Part shown: positions 34,279 to 42,515 of the stretch, in pieces
Layout: each line of letters starts with the position of its first letter
How positions within the stretch are numbered: the stretch's first letter is position 1
Assembly (NCBI GenBank): GCA_947499505.1
Contig: CANMOQ010000002.1
Coordinates: 186,001 to 250,000, forward strand
Direction of reading: 5' to 3'
Length of the DNA stretch: 64,000 nucleotides
Origin: an uncultured Erythrobacter sp.
GTDB taxonomy: Bacteria > Pseudomonadota > Alphaproteobacteria > Sphingomonadales > Sphingomonadaceae
The notes under the pieces: model-generated
What the model was told of the DNA's origin: nothing
The model's database searches: none
The model's input: the letters and a program-made list of their open reading frames with translations, nothing else
Translations under genes and position numbers: made by a program

Positions 34279-35814
34279 GTGGGATCTGAAAGGACCAATT
34301 CCCTGACACTTTTGGACTCGCCCCCCTGGCCATCTGACCAGTCTCCCGCAAAAGAATTTTGCGACGAGCGCAGCCGCCTGCGCGTGCTGGCGAGCTTTGA
34401 TCTCGACGGTGTGAGCGGCGATCCGGAATTGGTCCGGCTGGTCAAATTTGCGGCAAAATTGTGCGATGCGCCCTCGGCCTCGGTCAGCCTGGTCGAGGAA
34501 GAGCGACAGCGCTTTATCGCCAGCGAAGGGCTGGACATTGCCGAGACCCCGCGCTCGACCAGCTTTTGCGCGCAAACCATGCTCGGCGATGACCTGTTGG
34601 AAGTGCTCGATGCCGCAAGTGACGCGCGGTTTCAGGACTACGCCTTGGTGCGTGAAGCCTCGCACTTGCGCTTTTACGTTGGCGCGCCGTTGATCTCTTC
34701 CGAAGGCGCGCCGATGGGCGCCCTATGCGTGACCGACACAAAGGCCCGCACCCAGGGCCTGTCAGAGTTTCAGCGAGACGGGCTGATCGTGCTGGCGGAT
34801 GCAGTAAAGCGCCGCTTGGAAGCGCACAGGCAGGCGCATCTGGCCGTATTTGAGCTGAAAGAGAGCGCCGAGCGGGTGCAGTTCATCCTCGACGGCGTGC
34901 CCGATATCGCCTGGTCGGCGGCGCCCGGCCCGGTGTTCGACAATTTCAACGCGCGCTTCACCGAAGTCACCGGGGGCGCGCCGCCCAGCAGCGTGGATGA
35001 TTGGCGCGCGTTCATTCATCCTGACGACTTCGAGGCGTCCTTGGCCAAGTTTGAAAAAGCCATGATGAGCGCCAGCGAATTTGCCGATGAATGGCGGCTG
35101 CGCCAGGCCGATGGCTCCTATCGCTATGTCATCTCGCGCGCGGTTCCATCGACCGATGATCCAGCCACGGCGCGCTGGTTTGGCACGCTGACCGACATCG
35201 ACGATCGCTATCGGATGTCGCAGGAACGCGAACTCTTGGCGGGCGAGCTCGCCCACCGGATCAAGAATATCTTTTCGGTGATCACCGGGCTGATCTCGCT
35301 GCGTTCGCGCGGAGACGAGGCCAATCAGAAATTCGCCGAAGAGCTTAACACCAATCTTCGCGCACTCGCCCGGGCTCAGGAATTCGCCATGCCGGTCAGC
35401 GGCAGCCGCGGCGAAACATTGGCCGATCTGCTGCGGGTGCTGATGGCTCCATATGGAGCAGACGGCTCTGACGTGGTCAGCATTGTTGGCGATAACGTGA
35501 ATTTTGGCGGAGGCGCGGCGACCCCGCTGGCGCTGATATTCCACGAGCTCGCAACCAATGCGGCCAAATATGGCGCGCTGAGTGCGCCCGCCGGCCGGGT
35601 TGCGATTGATATCGCTGAGGCGGGCGATGACGTTGCGATCACATGGCGCGAAAGCGGCGGGCCAGAGACGGCCGAGCCGCAGGAAACAGGCTTTGGCTCG
35701 CGCTTGATCAGCATGGCCATCGATCATCAATTGGGCGGCACCATGACCCAGGACTGGCAGAAAAGCGGCCTGATCATCACCATAAGGGTTCCGCGAGAGC
35801 GCCTAACCCAGTAG
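34279..35814 (+). CDS. GAF-PAS sensor histidine kinase of the HWE family
   Basis: A soluble sensor kinase of up to 511 residues. GAF domain (about 35-180: FAAKLCDAPSASVSLVEEERQRF, FYVGAPLISSEGAPMGALCV), PAS/PAC domain (about 195-310: GVPDIAWSAAPGPVFDNFNARFTEVTG, EWRLRQADGSYRYVISRAVP), then the dimerisation helix ELAHRIKNIFSVITGLISLRSR with the phospho-His, and an ATPase domain with FHELATNAAKYGAL and ITWRESGG, the His and Trp-x-Glu that name the HWE family. No membrane segments. HWE kinases in alphaproteobacteria often serve light, stress or general stress response signalling. No response regulator is adjacent. The GTG at 34279 is the only upstream start; the true start may be a little further in. 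Confidence 0.85.
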   Translation: MGSERTNSLTLLDSPPWPSDQSPAKEFCDERSRLRVLASFDLDGVSGDPELVRLVKFAAKLCDAPSASVSLVEEERQRFIASEGLDIAETPRSTSFCAQTMLGDDLLEVLDAASDARFQDYALVREASHLRFYVGAPLISSEGAPMGALCVTDTKARTQGLSEFQRDGLIVLADAVKRRLEAHRQAHLAVFELKESAERVQFILDGVPDIAWSAAPGPVFDNFNARFTEVTGGAPPSSVDDWRAFIHPDDFEASLAKFEKAMMSASEFADEWRLRQADGSYRYVISRAVPSTDDPATARWFGTLTDIDDRYRMSQERELLAGELAHRIKNIFSVITGLISLRSRGDEANQKFAEELNTNLRALARAQEFAMPVSGSRGETLADLLRVLMAPYGADGSDVVSIVGDNVNFGGGAATPLALIFHELATNAAKYGALSAPAGRVAIDIAEAGDDVAITWRESGGPETAEPQETGFGSRLISMAIDHQLGGTMTQDWQKSGLIITIRVPRERLTQ

Positions 35815-35824
35815 GCTTCTCGCC

Positions 35825-36316
35825 ATGCTCTTACGATCACGCCCACTCAGCCTTTTCCTTGGCGGCCTGTCTTTGACAATCGCCGCCTGCGCGCCAGCGG
35901 AAGAGGGCGGCTCCGATGGCGCCGACACTTCCTCCGAAACGCCGAGCGACAGCTCTGCATCGGCCGCGGCATCCGATGATGCGCCCATGGCGGAAACGGG
36001 CTGGGTCGCAATCGGAACAGACGGCGCGGTCTACACCACATTCTTCGATGCCGATGGCACCTACCGCGATTTTCGCAATGGCGATCAGGTTCAGCAAGGC
36101 AGCTGGGAACGGCGCGAGGATGCGCGGCTGTGCCTGATCCCTGCGGGCGAGCAAGTGCGCGGCGAATGCTGGTCAACCAGCGCGGTCGATGATGATGGCA
36201 CCATGCGCAGCACCGATGGCACTGGCCGAGCGATTGAGCTGAAACGCGTGACCTACATCGCGCCAGCGGCAGCTGCTGAGGATAGCGACACGGCATCCAC
36301 CGAGGGTGAGGGTTAA
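35825..36316 (+). CDS. Putative lipoprotein
   Basis: A 163-residue lipoprotein: signal peptide with lipobox ending LTIAAC22, an acidic Ser/Asp-rich linker (residues 25-58), and a small globular part (ETGWVAIGTDGAVYTTFFDADGTYRDFRNGDQVQQGSW, CLIPAGEQVRGECWSTSAVDDDGTMRS) resembling secreted small beta domains. It lies 11 bases past the kinase gene and 18 bases ahead of an ABC-type gene, so it may belong to either unit. Function unknown. Confidence 0.75.
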   Translation: MLLRSRPLSLFLGGLSLTIAACAPAEEGGSDGADTSSETPSDSSASAAASDDAPMAETGWVAIGTDGAVYTTFFDADGTYRDFRNGDQVQQGSWERREDARLCLIPAGEQVRGECWSTSAVDDDGTMRSTDGTGRAIELKRVTYIAPAAAAEDSDTASTEGEG

Positions 36317-36334
36317 GCCATCACTTCACAGGCC

Positions 36335-37093
36335 TTGCTGAAATTTGAAGGCGCCAGTCGCCGATATGGCGATGTGATCGCGGTCGGCTCGGTCGATCTT
36401 GAGATCGCCAAAGGCAGCTTTGTCGCTTTGGTCGGGGCCTCCGGGTCCGGCAAATCGACACTCCTCAAAATGGTCAACACGTTGAAGGTGCCGAGCGCCG
36501 GCAAAGTGCTGTTCGCGGGCGATGATGTCGCCGCTCAGCCGCCCGCCGCTTTGCGCCGCCGGATCGGCTATGTCTTTCAAGGGATCGGCCTGTTCCCGCA
36601 CTTGCGCGTGGGTGAGAATGTCGCAATCGGCCCGCGCCTTGCGGGCGAGACTTTGAGCGCTGAGCGCATCACCGAGCTGCTGGAGCTGGTCGAGCTGGAA
36701 GGCGAAATGGCGGACAGGATGCCGGACGAGTTATCGGGCGGTCAGCGCCAGCGGGTCGGCGTCGCCCGCGCGCTCGCGATTGAGCCGGAACTGCTGCTGA
36801 TGGATGAGCCGTTTGGCGCGCTTGATCCGATCACGCGTGATGCCTTGGGCGAAACCGTCAGAGAGCTGCATGAACGCCTCGGCCTCACCACCATCATGGT
36901 CACCCACGATATGGCCGAGGCTCTGCTGTTGGCTGACCGAGTGCTAGTGATGGAAGCGGGTGCGATAGTCGCTGATGAAACACCGCATGCCCTGCTCGCA
37001 GGCAAAGGCGGAGACACTGCGCAAGGCCTGGTCGCTGTGCCGCGCGAGCAAGCGGAAAAGCTCGCGGCGATGGAGGCGAGCGGGCCAAAGTGA
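36335..37093 (+). CDS. ABC importer ATPase (glycine betaine/choline OpuCA type)
   Basis: An ABC ATPase of 252 residues. Walker A GASGSGKST, Q-loop FQGIGLFPHLRVGENV, signature LSGGQRQRVGVARAL, Walker B LLLMDEPFGALDP and the switch His in VTHDMAEAL are all intact. It lacks the C-terminal CBS domains found in many OpuCA proteins. The frame offers only TTG at 36335 as an ordinary start, but the strong GAGGGTGAGGG ribosome-binding site (36302-36312) is spaced better for the ATC at 36320, with an in-frame stop just before; the true start may be that rare codon. It overlaps the next gene by four bases. Confidence 0.88.
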   Translation: MLKFEGASRRYGDVIAVGSVDLEIAKGSFVALVGASGSGKSTLLKMVNTLKVPSAGKVLFAGDDVAAQPPAALRRRIGYVFQGIGLFPHLRVGENVAIGPRLAGETLSAERITELLELVELEGEMADRMPDELSGGQRQRVGVARALAIEPELLLMDEPFGALDPITRDALGETVRELHERLGLTTIMVTHDMAEALLLADRVLVMEAGAIVADETPHALLAGKGGDTAQGLVAVPREQAEKLAAMEASGPK

Positions 37094-38625
37094 GCGAGTT
37101 CCTCGACATACTCTTCGGGCTTGGCGACAAGCTGACCGCCCATATCGTGCTCGCGGCCAGCGCTATTGGCCTTGGCATCGCGGTTGCCCTGCCGCTCGCA
37201 GTCTGGGCCAGCCGTTCACGCAATGTTGCCCGGGTCGCGCTAGGCTTTGCCAGCCTTGTCCAGACGATCCCGGCGCTGGCCCTGCTGGCGCTGTTCTTCC
37301 CAATCCTTCTGAGCCTGCGCGCCGTGTTTGGCGAGGGCCTACCCACGCTCGGCTTCCTGCCCGCGCTGCTCGCTCTTGCGCTCTATGCGCTGCTGCCGAT
37401 CCTGCGCAATGCGGTGACCGCGCAGGCCAATCTCGACCCCGGCGTGCTGGAGGCCGCCGACGGCGTCGGCATGACCAGCTGGCAGAAATTGCACCTGGTT
37501 GAGACCCCGCTGTCTGCGCCCTTCATCATGGCGGGTATTCGAACCGCCAGCGTTTGGACCATTGGCGCGGCCACGCTCTCTACCACGATCGGCCAGCCGA
37601 GCCTGGGCGATCCGATCTTTGCCGGGCTGCAAACGCAGAACTGGGCGCTGGTGCTGGCGGGCTGTTTCGCCAGCGCGGCGCTCGCGCTGATCGCGGACAA
37701 TTTGCTGGGCCTAATTGAGCGCGGCCTCGCCCGCCGATCAAAAATCATGTGGGGCAGCGGGCTGATCGCGGTTGCCGCCGGGATCATCGCCGCGCTCAGC
37801 GTGCAGTTTGGCGGGGAGGAAGAAGACACGATCATCATCGCCTCGAAGCAATTTTCCGAGCAATATATCCTCGCGCAATTGATTGGATCGCGGCTGGAGG
37901 CGGCGGGCTATGCCGTGGAATATCGCGATGGTCTCGGCTCGGCGGTGGTGCACAATGCGGTCGCCAGCTCAGCCATCGATATCTCGGTCGATTACACCGG
38001 CACGATCTGGACCAACAATCTAAAGCGCACCGACAACCCCGGACGCGAGGCGATGTACCAGACGATCAAGGAGTGGGAGGCTGAGGAAAACGGCGTGCTC
38101 GTGCTCGGGCGGCTCGGGTTTGAAAACGCCTATGCCTTTGCCATGCGCGAAGACCGCGCGGCGGAATTGGGCCTTATTTCGCTGGAAGATCTGGTGCGCG
38201 TCGCGCCGCAACTGACAGTCGGGGGCGACCCTGAATTCTTCGAACGGCCCGAATGGATCGCAGTGCGCGATGCTTACGGTATGCGCTTTGGCCAAACCCG
38301 CAATTTCTCCCCGACCTTCATGTACAATGCGCTGACTTCTGGCGAGGCCGATGTGATCAGCGCCTACACTTCCGACGGGCGCATTGCGGCAGACCGGCTT
38401 GTGGTGCTGGAGGACCCCCGCGAGGCTCTGCCCAGCTATGATGCGATGCTGATGATTTCACCCCGCCGGGCGAATGATGCGGCTTTGATCGCTGTTCTGG
38501 AGCCGCTGATCGGCGCGATCAGCGTGGACGCGATGCGTGAGGCGAATTTCGCGGTCGACCGGCAAGAGGGCAAGCTGAGCCCGAAAGAGGCGGCTGAGCA
38601 ATTGGCTGATAATATCGGGCTTTAG
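37090..38625 (+). CDS. Fused permease/substrate-binding protein of a betaine/choline-type ABC importer
   Basis: A 511-residue fusion. Residues 1-215 are an ABC permease with six helices and the ATPase-contacting EAA-type loop (LEAADGVGMTSWQKLHLVETPLSAP); a further helix follows (about 218-236), then residues 245-511 form an OpuAC/ProX-like periplasmic binding domain (IIIASKQFSEQYILAQLIG, VDYTGTIWTNNL, ARGxAYTSDGRIAA-like segment, SPRRANDAALIAVLEPL). Such fusions are known in OpuB/OpuC-type transporters (for compatible solutes or choline). The GTG start overlaps the ATPase stop, so ATPase and fused subunit form a complete importer. Confidence 0.88.
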   Translation: MSEFLDILFGLGDKLTAHIVLAASAIGLGIAVALPLAVWASRSRNVARVALGFASLVQTIPALALLALFFPILLSLRAVFGEGLPTLGFLPALLALALYALLPILRNAVTAQANLDPGVLEAADGVGMTSWQKLHLVETPLSAPFIMAGIRTASVWTIGAATLSTTIGQPSLGDPIFAGLQTQNWALVLAGCFASAALALIADNLLGLIERGLARRSKIMWGSGLIAVAAGIIAALSVQFGGEEEDTIIIASKQFSEQYILAQLIGSRLEAAGYAVEYRDGLGSAVVHNAVASSAIDISVDYTGTIWTNNLKRTDNPGREAMYQTIKEWEAEENGVLVLGRLGFENAYAFAMREDRAAELGLISLEDLVRVAPQLTVGGDPEFFERPEWIAVRDAYGMRFGQTRNFSPTFMYNALTSGEADVISAYTSDGRIAADRLVVLEDPREALPSYDAMLMISPRRANDAALIAVLEPLIGAISVDAMREANFAVDRQEGKLSPKEAAEQLADNIGL

Positions 38626-38626
38626 T

Positions 38627-39697
38627 TCAGCCCTGAGAAACGAAACCTGCGCCCCGTTTTGGCCAGCCGCCACCCGAGAGGCCCATGACTTTAAACAACT
38701 CGCCCATTTGCTCAGGCTGGACCAACCGGTCCCGCTGCCGCTGAAGCTTCGCTGCATTGTCCGGCGATTGCCGCTGCAAGGCCTCCAGCCGCGCGTCGAT
38801 CCCAAGTGCGCTCAGCCATTGCCCCTGCGTCGTCAGCCCCATGAGATTCGCGCCGTGCTGCGCCGCCGTCTCACTCAGCTGGCCAAAATCGACATGCGCG
38901 GTGAGGTCTGCCTCACCCGGCGAGGCAAAGACATCGACCTTTTGATGCGACCGGATCGCTTGCAGGGTTGAGCCAGGGCTGAGCCGAGCCGCGCCATAAT
39001 CGACCACCAGCGCCGCGCCGCCCTTGCTCGCCAGCCGCTCAGCAATCTCGGCCATAACGCTCGCGGCGGCGGGACAGGTTTCAATCGATGTGCCTTCATC
39101 GGCGCCGCGCCACTGCTCTGGAACGGCGGCGTCCATCGGCTTGTCCCCGGCGACGAAGACGAGGTCGTCACCCTCCAGCCCGACCATCCGTTCGCGCCAG
39201 CCGCCCGGCGTGCGCAGCAATTGCCGGATCGGTAGTGCATCGAAAAACTCGTTCGCAACCAGCAGGATCGGCGCGTCATCAGGCAGGCTGCTGAGATCAT
39301 CATAATGCGTGACGCCGGGCACTGCCCCGCGCTGGATCGCGCGCAGGCTCTCAGAGCCCTCAACAAAATGCACCTCAGGCTTGAGTCCAAAACGCGCCAC
39401 TGTGCGCAAAGCATCAGCGGCCAAAGTTCCGCGCCCTGGGCCAAGCTCGACATAAAGAACCCGCTCTGGCGAGCCCATTTGCGACCACAGGTCCGCCAGC
39501 CACAGGCCGACAAGCTCACCAAACATCTGGCTGATCTCAGGCGCGGTGATGAAATCGCCAGCGCTGCCCAGAGGATCGCGGCTGGTGTAATAGCGCGCGT
39601 TGCTCTCACCCATGAATTGCAGCAGGCTGATCGGGCCGGTCTCGCGGATCAACCGGCGAAACATGGCCGTCAGCTCGCCAGTGGCGCACTCACTCAT
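38627..39697 (-). CDS. MidA/NDUFAF7-family SAM-dependent methyltransferase
   Basis: A 356-residue class I methyltransferase. ISLLQFMGESNARYYTSRDPLGSAGDFITAPEISQMFGELVGLWLADLW is the family's N-terminal signature and YVELGPGRGTLAADAL the AdoMet-binding motif I (near residue 83). Mitochondrial NDUFAF7 dimethylates an Arg of the complex I NDUFS2 subunit; the alphaproteobacterial homologues are presumed to act on NuoD, which is inference here. The ATG at 39697 overlaps the lgt stop (ATGA), so it is the second gene of an lgt operon, an arrangement widespread in this group. Confidence 0.9.
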   Translation of the reverse strand: MSECATGELTAMFRRLIRETGPISLLQFMGESNARYYTSRDPLGSAGDFITAPEISQMFGELVGLWLADLWSQMGSPERVLYVELGPGRGTLAADALRTVARFGLKPEVHFVEGSESLRAIQRGAVPGVTHYDDLSSLPDDAPILLVANEFFDALPIRQLLRTPGGWRERMVGLEGDDLVFVAGDKPMDAAVPEQWRGADEGTSIETCPAAASVMAEIAERLASKGGAALVVDYGAARLSPGSTLQAIRSHQKVDVFASPGEADLTAHVDFGQLSETAAQHGANLMGLTTQGQWLSALGIDARLEALQRQSPDNAAKLQRQRDRLVQPEQMGELFKVMGLSGGGWPKRGAGFVSQG

Positions 39698-40578
39698 GCG
39701 GAGGCCGACGCGCTCCCGCCGGTGCCGACAGGCTTTTTCATGACCGCCATCAGGGTGACCGCCAGGCCAACCAGAATCACAGGGATCGTGAGCCATTGCC
39801 CTTGGCTAAGACCGGTCTCAGCGACCCGGTAGGCCAGCTGAGCATCGGGCTCGCGGAAGAACTCATTGATGAAACGCGCAGCGCCAATGCCGAGCAGGAA
39901 GACACCGACCAACAAGCCGCGGCGATAGCGCGCGCCGGTTTTCCAGAACAACAGCAGCAGGATAATCAGCAGCAGCAGACCTTCGAGCCCCGCCTGATAG
40001 AGCTGGCTAGGATGGCGAGCGACGTCGCCCCCGCCGGGAAAGACCATGCCCCAGGCCACATCCGTCGGGCGGCCCCACAGCTCGCCATTGTTGAAATTCG
40101 CTAGCCGGCCAAGGAACATGCCCATTGGCACTGTTGTGGCGACGTAATCCGTGACCCGAATAAAATCGAGCTTACCCGCCCAAGACACCCAGCCCATCGC
40201 CAGCATCACGCCCAGCAAGCCGCCGTGGAAGCTCATGCCGCCATCCCACAGCCTCAGCAGCTTCCAGCTGACAAACCCTTCGCCGCTGAAATCGGTAAAC
40301 AGTTCAGGCTGATAGAACATCGCATAACCCAATCGCCCGCCCAGGATCACACCCAGCGTGCAATAGAAGAACAGGTCATCGGCATGCCGCTGAGCCATCG
40401 GCGCACCGGGTTGCTTTAGCATTTTTGAGACATGCCAATAGGCAAAGATCACGCCCAGCAGATAGGCCAGCGAGTAATATCGCAAGGTGAAGAAGCCCAG
40501 ATCAATGCCCGGCGTAAATCCAAGCTCTGCCCAATAGATTGGGTCGGCGGCGCCGCTGGCGGCGAGTAGTGACAGCAC
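39694..40578 (-). CDS. lgt: Prolipoprotein diacylglyceryl transferase
   Basis: A 294-residue inner-membrane enzyme with seven helices that transfers a diacylglyceryl group to the lipobox Cys of prelipoproteins. Diagnostic are LRYYSLAYLLGVIFAYW, LGGRLGYAMFYQPE, DGGMSFHGGLLGVML and GRLANFNNGELWGRPTDVAWGMVFPGGG, and the final helix GIGAARFINEFFREPD. It starts with GTG at 40578, eight bases after AGAGG. The 205 bases to the next gene hold only a weak CG-rich dyad and no further gene. Confidence 0.95.
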   Translation of the reverse strand: MLSLLAASGAADPIYWAELGFTPGIDLGFFTLRYYSLAYLLGVIFAYWHVSKMLKQPGAPMAQRHADDLFFYCTLGVILGGRLGYAMFYQPELFTDFSGEGFVSWKLLRLWDGGMSFHGGLLGVMLAMGWVSWAGKLDFIRVTDYVATTVPMGMFLGRLANFNNGELWGRPTDVAWGMVFPGGGDVARHPSQLYQAGLEGLLLLIILLLLFWKTGARYRRGLLVGVFLLGIGAARFINEFFREPDAQLAYRVAETGLSQGQWLTIPVILVGLAVTLMAVMKKPVGTGGSASASA

Positions 40579-40783
40579 GAAGCGAACCTCTTATTCACGC
40601 AAATGAGACGTCAAAGCGCAGATGACGCGCCCTTGATGCGCGGCTTTTGGCACAGCGGATGGTCCGGGGGAACCCTCCGTTATCAGCGCGCATTACAAGT
40701 GAGAGGAAAACGCACGTCGGTTTGCGCTTGCCGCACGCTGGCGCTCACCTAAAAAGAATAAAAAACTAAGGAGAGAGATTCGC

Positions 40784-42490
40784 ATGCCCACACAGTTGGA
40801 CACTGCACTAGAGGCGATCATTGGCGAGCTGACCAAAGAGGGCCAGCCATTTGTCACCAAACAGGTTGAACGCGGCGGGGTGGAAATGCCCGCGTTCCTC
40901 GGCGCGCCGCCAACTTTGGCGCATTATTTCGCGCATTTCTGCAACCAGCACAAAGACGTCGAGTTTCTGGTCGATGGCGATCTGCGCCTGACCTTTGGCG
41001 AATGCTGGCATGCCGCGACCCATGTCGCCCACGGCCTGGCGACCCAGCATGACGTGCAGAAAGGCGACCGGATCGGGATTGCTGCGCGCAACTCGGCCAA
41101 TTGGATGATCGCCTATATGGGCATTGTCATGGCTGGCGGCTGCGCGACTTTGCTCAACGGTTTCTGGTCTGGTGATGAGCTCGCCTACGGTATTCGCCTG
41201 GCTGAATGCAAAGCGGTGGTGGTCGATGCAGGCCGGGCGAAACGTCTGGAAGGCACAGATCACAGCGCCAAGCTGATCATGATGGAGCATGACTGCGCCC
41301 CATCAGAAGGCCTCAAGGCTACTTGGGCCGAAGGGCAAACCGCCATGGCGATGCTCGGCCAGCTGGGCGCAGATGATCTCGCGACCATTCTCTACACCTC
41401 TGGATCGACCGGCCAGTCTAAAGGCGCCTGGTCCGATCACCTAGGCGTTGTCAGCGGCACGATGAACTATGTCGCGCAAAGCGCGATGGCCAAGCTGCTG
41501 CTTGAAAGCCAGGGTCAGGAGCTCACAGACCAGCCATGCGCGCTGATCGCTGTGCCGCTGTTCCACGTCACGGGCGAAGTTCCGCTGTTCCTCCAATCCT
41601 ATGCGATTGGCCGCAAGCTGGTGCTGATGCCGAAATGGGACGCGGAAGAAGCGCTGCGCCTGATGGAGGCCGAAAAGGTCACTTATTTCGTCGGCGTTCC
41701 GCTGATGAGCTATGAAATTGCGACCCATCCGAACCGTAGCAGCTATGATCTTACCGCGTGTAAGAGCTTTGCCGCTGGCGGCGCGCCGCGCCCTGTTGAA
41801 CACGTCAATAAGATCAAGGAGGCCTTCCCAGAGGGCTTCCCACTGCTCGGCTATGGCCTCACCGAAACCAATGCGGTGGGCTGCGGCAATTTCAACGAGA
41901 ACTATATGGCAAAGCCCGGCTCAACCGGCAAAGCCAGCCAGCCACTGGTTGATCTGCGCATCCTCAATGATGACGGCGCTGAGCTGGCTCAAGGCGACAT
42001 CGGCGAGGTGTGCATCCGTTCGGTCGCGAATTTCCGCGGCTATTGGAACAATGACGAGGCAACCGCCGCCGCCTTCACCGACGATCAATTCTTCCGCACC
42101 GGCGATCTCGGCTATCTCGATGAAGACGGCTATCTCTTCATCGTCGACCGCAAGAAAGACATCATCATTCGCGGCGGTGAGAACATCACCTGCATCGAAG
42201 TGGAAGATGCGATCTATGCCCATGCCGATATCGCGGAATGCTCTGTCTTCGGCCTGCCGGATGAGCGCATGGGTGAAGTGCCAGCGGCGATTTTCCGGGT
42301 GAAGGATGGCGCAGCGGCGATGAACCAGGCGCAGCTGCGTGAGTTCCTTCTCAGCCGGATTGCGCCGTTCAAGGTGCCGATGGAGGAGCATATCTTCGTC
42401 TCCACCGAAGTGCTGCCGCGCCTCGGCACGCAGAAGATCGACAAGAAGAGCCTGCGCGAGCAATTCACCGCGCAAATGGAACAAGCATGA
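40784..42490 (+). CDS. AMP-binding acyl-CoA synthetase
   Basis: A 568-residue adenylate-forming ligase. P-loop LYTSGSTGQSKGAW near residue 205, adenine motif YGLTETNAVGCGNF near 360, hinge and ribose motifs FFRTGDLGYLDEDGYLFIVDRKKDIIIRGGENITCIEVEDAI near 440-480, and the catalytic Lys in LGTQKIDKKSLRE at the end. It begins with a clear ribosome-binding site AAGGAGAG. Substrate probably a fatty or branched acid; no pathway genes adjoin. The glnD gene follows 25 bases downstream, so they may share a promoter. Confidence 0.88.
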   Translation: MPTQLDTALEAIIGELTKEGQPFVTKQVERGGVEMPAFLGAPPTLAHYFAHFCNQHKDVEFLVDGDLRLTFGECWHAATHVAHGLATQHDVQKGDRIGIAARNSANWMIAYMGIVMAGGCATLLNGFWSGDELAYGIRLAECKAVVVDAGRAKRLEGTDHSAKLIMMEHDCAPSEGLKATWAEGQTAMAMLGQLGADDLATILYTSGSTGQSKGAWSDHLGVVSGTMNYVAQSAMAKLLLESQGQELTDQPCALIAVPLFHVTGEVPLFLQSYAIGRKLVLMPKWDAEEALRLMEAEKVTYFVGVPLMSYEIATHPNRSSYDLTACKSFAAGGAPRPVEHVNKIKEAFPEGFPLLGYGLTETNAVGCGNFNENYMAKPGSTGKASQPLVDLRILNDDGAELAQGDIGEVCIRSVANFRGYWNNDEATAAAFTDDQFFRTGDLGYLDEDGYLFIVDRKKDIIIRGGENITCIEVEDAIYAHADIAECSVFGLPDERMGEVPAAIFRVKDGAAAMNQAQLREFLLSRIAPFKVPMEEHIFVSTEVLPRLGTQKIDKKSLREQFTAQMEQA

Positions 42491-42515
42491 GGGCGCCGGG
42501 CACGCTGCATAAACC

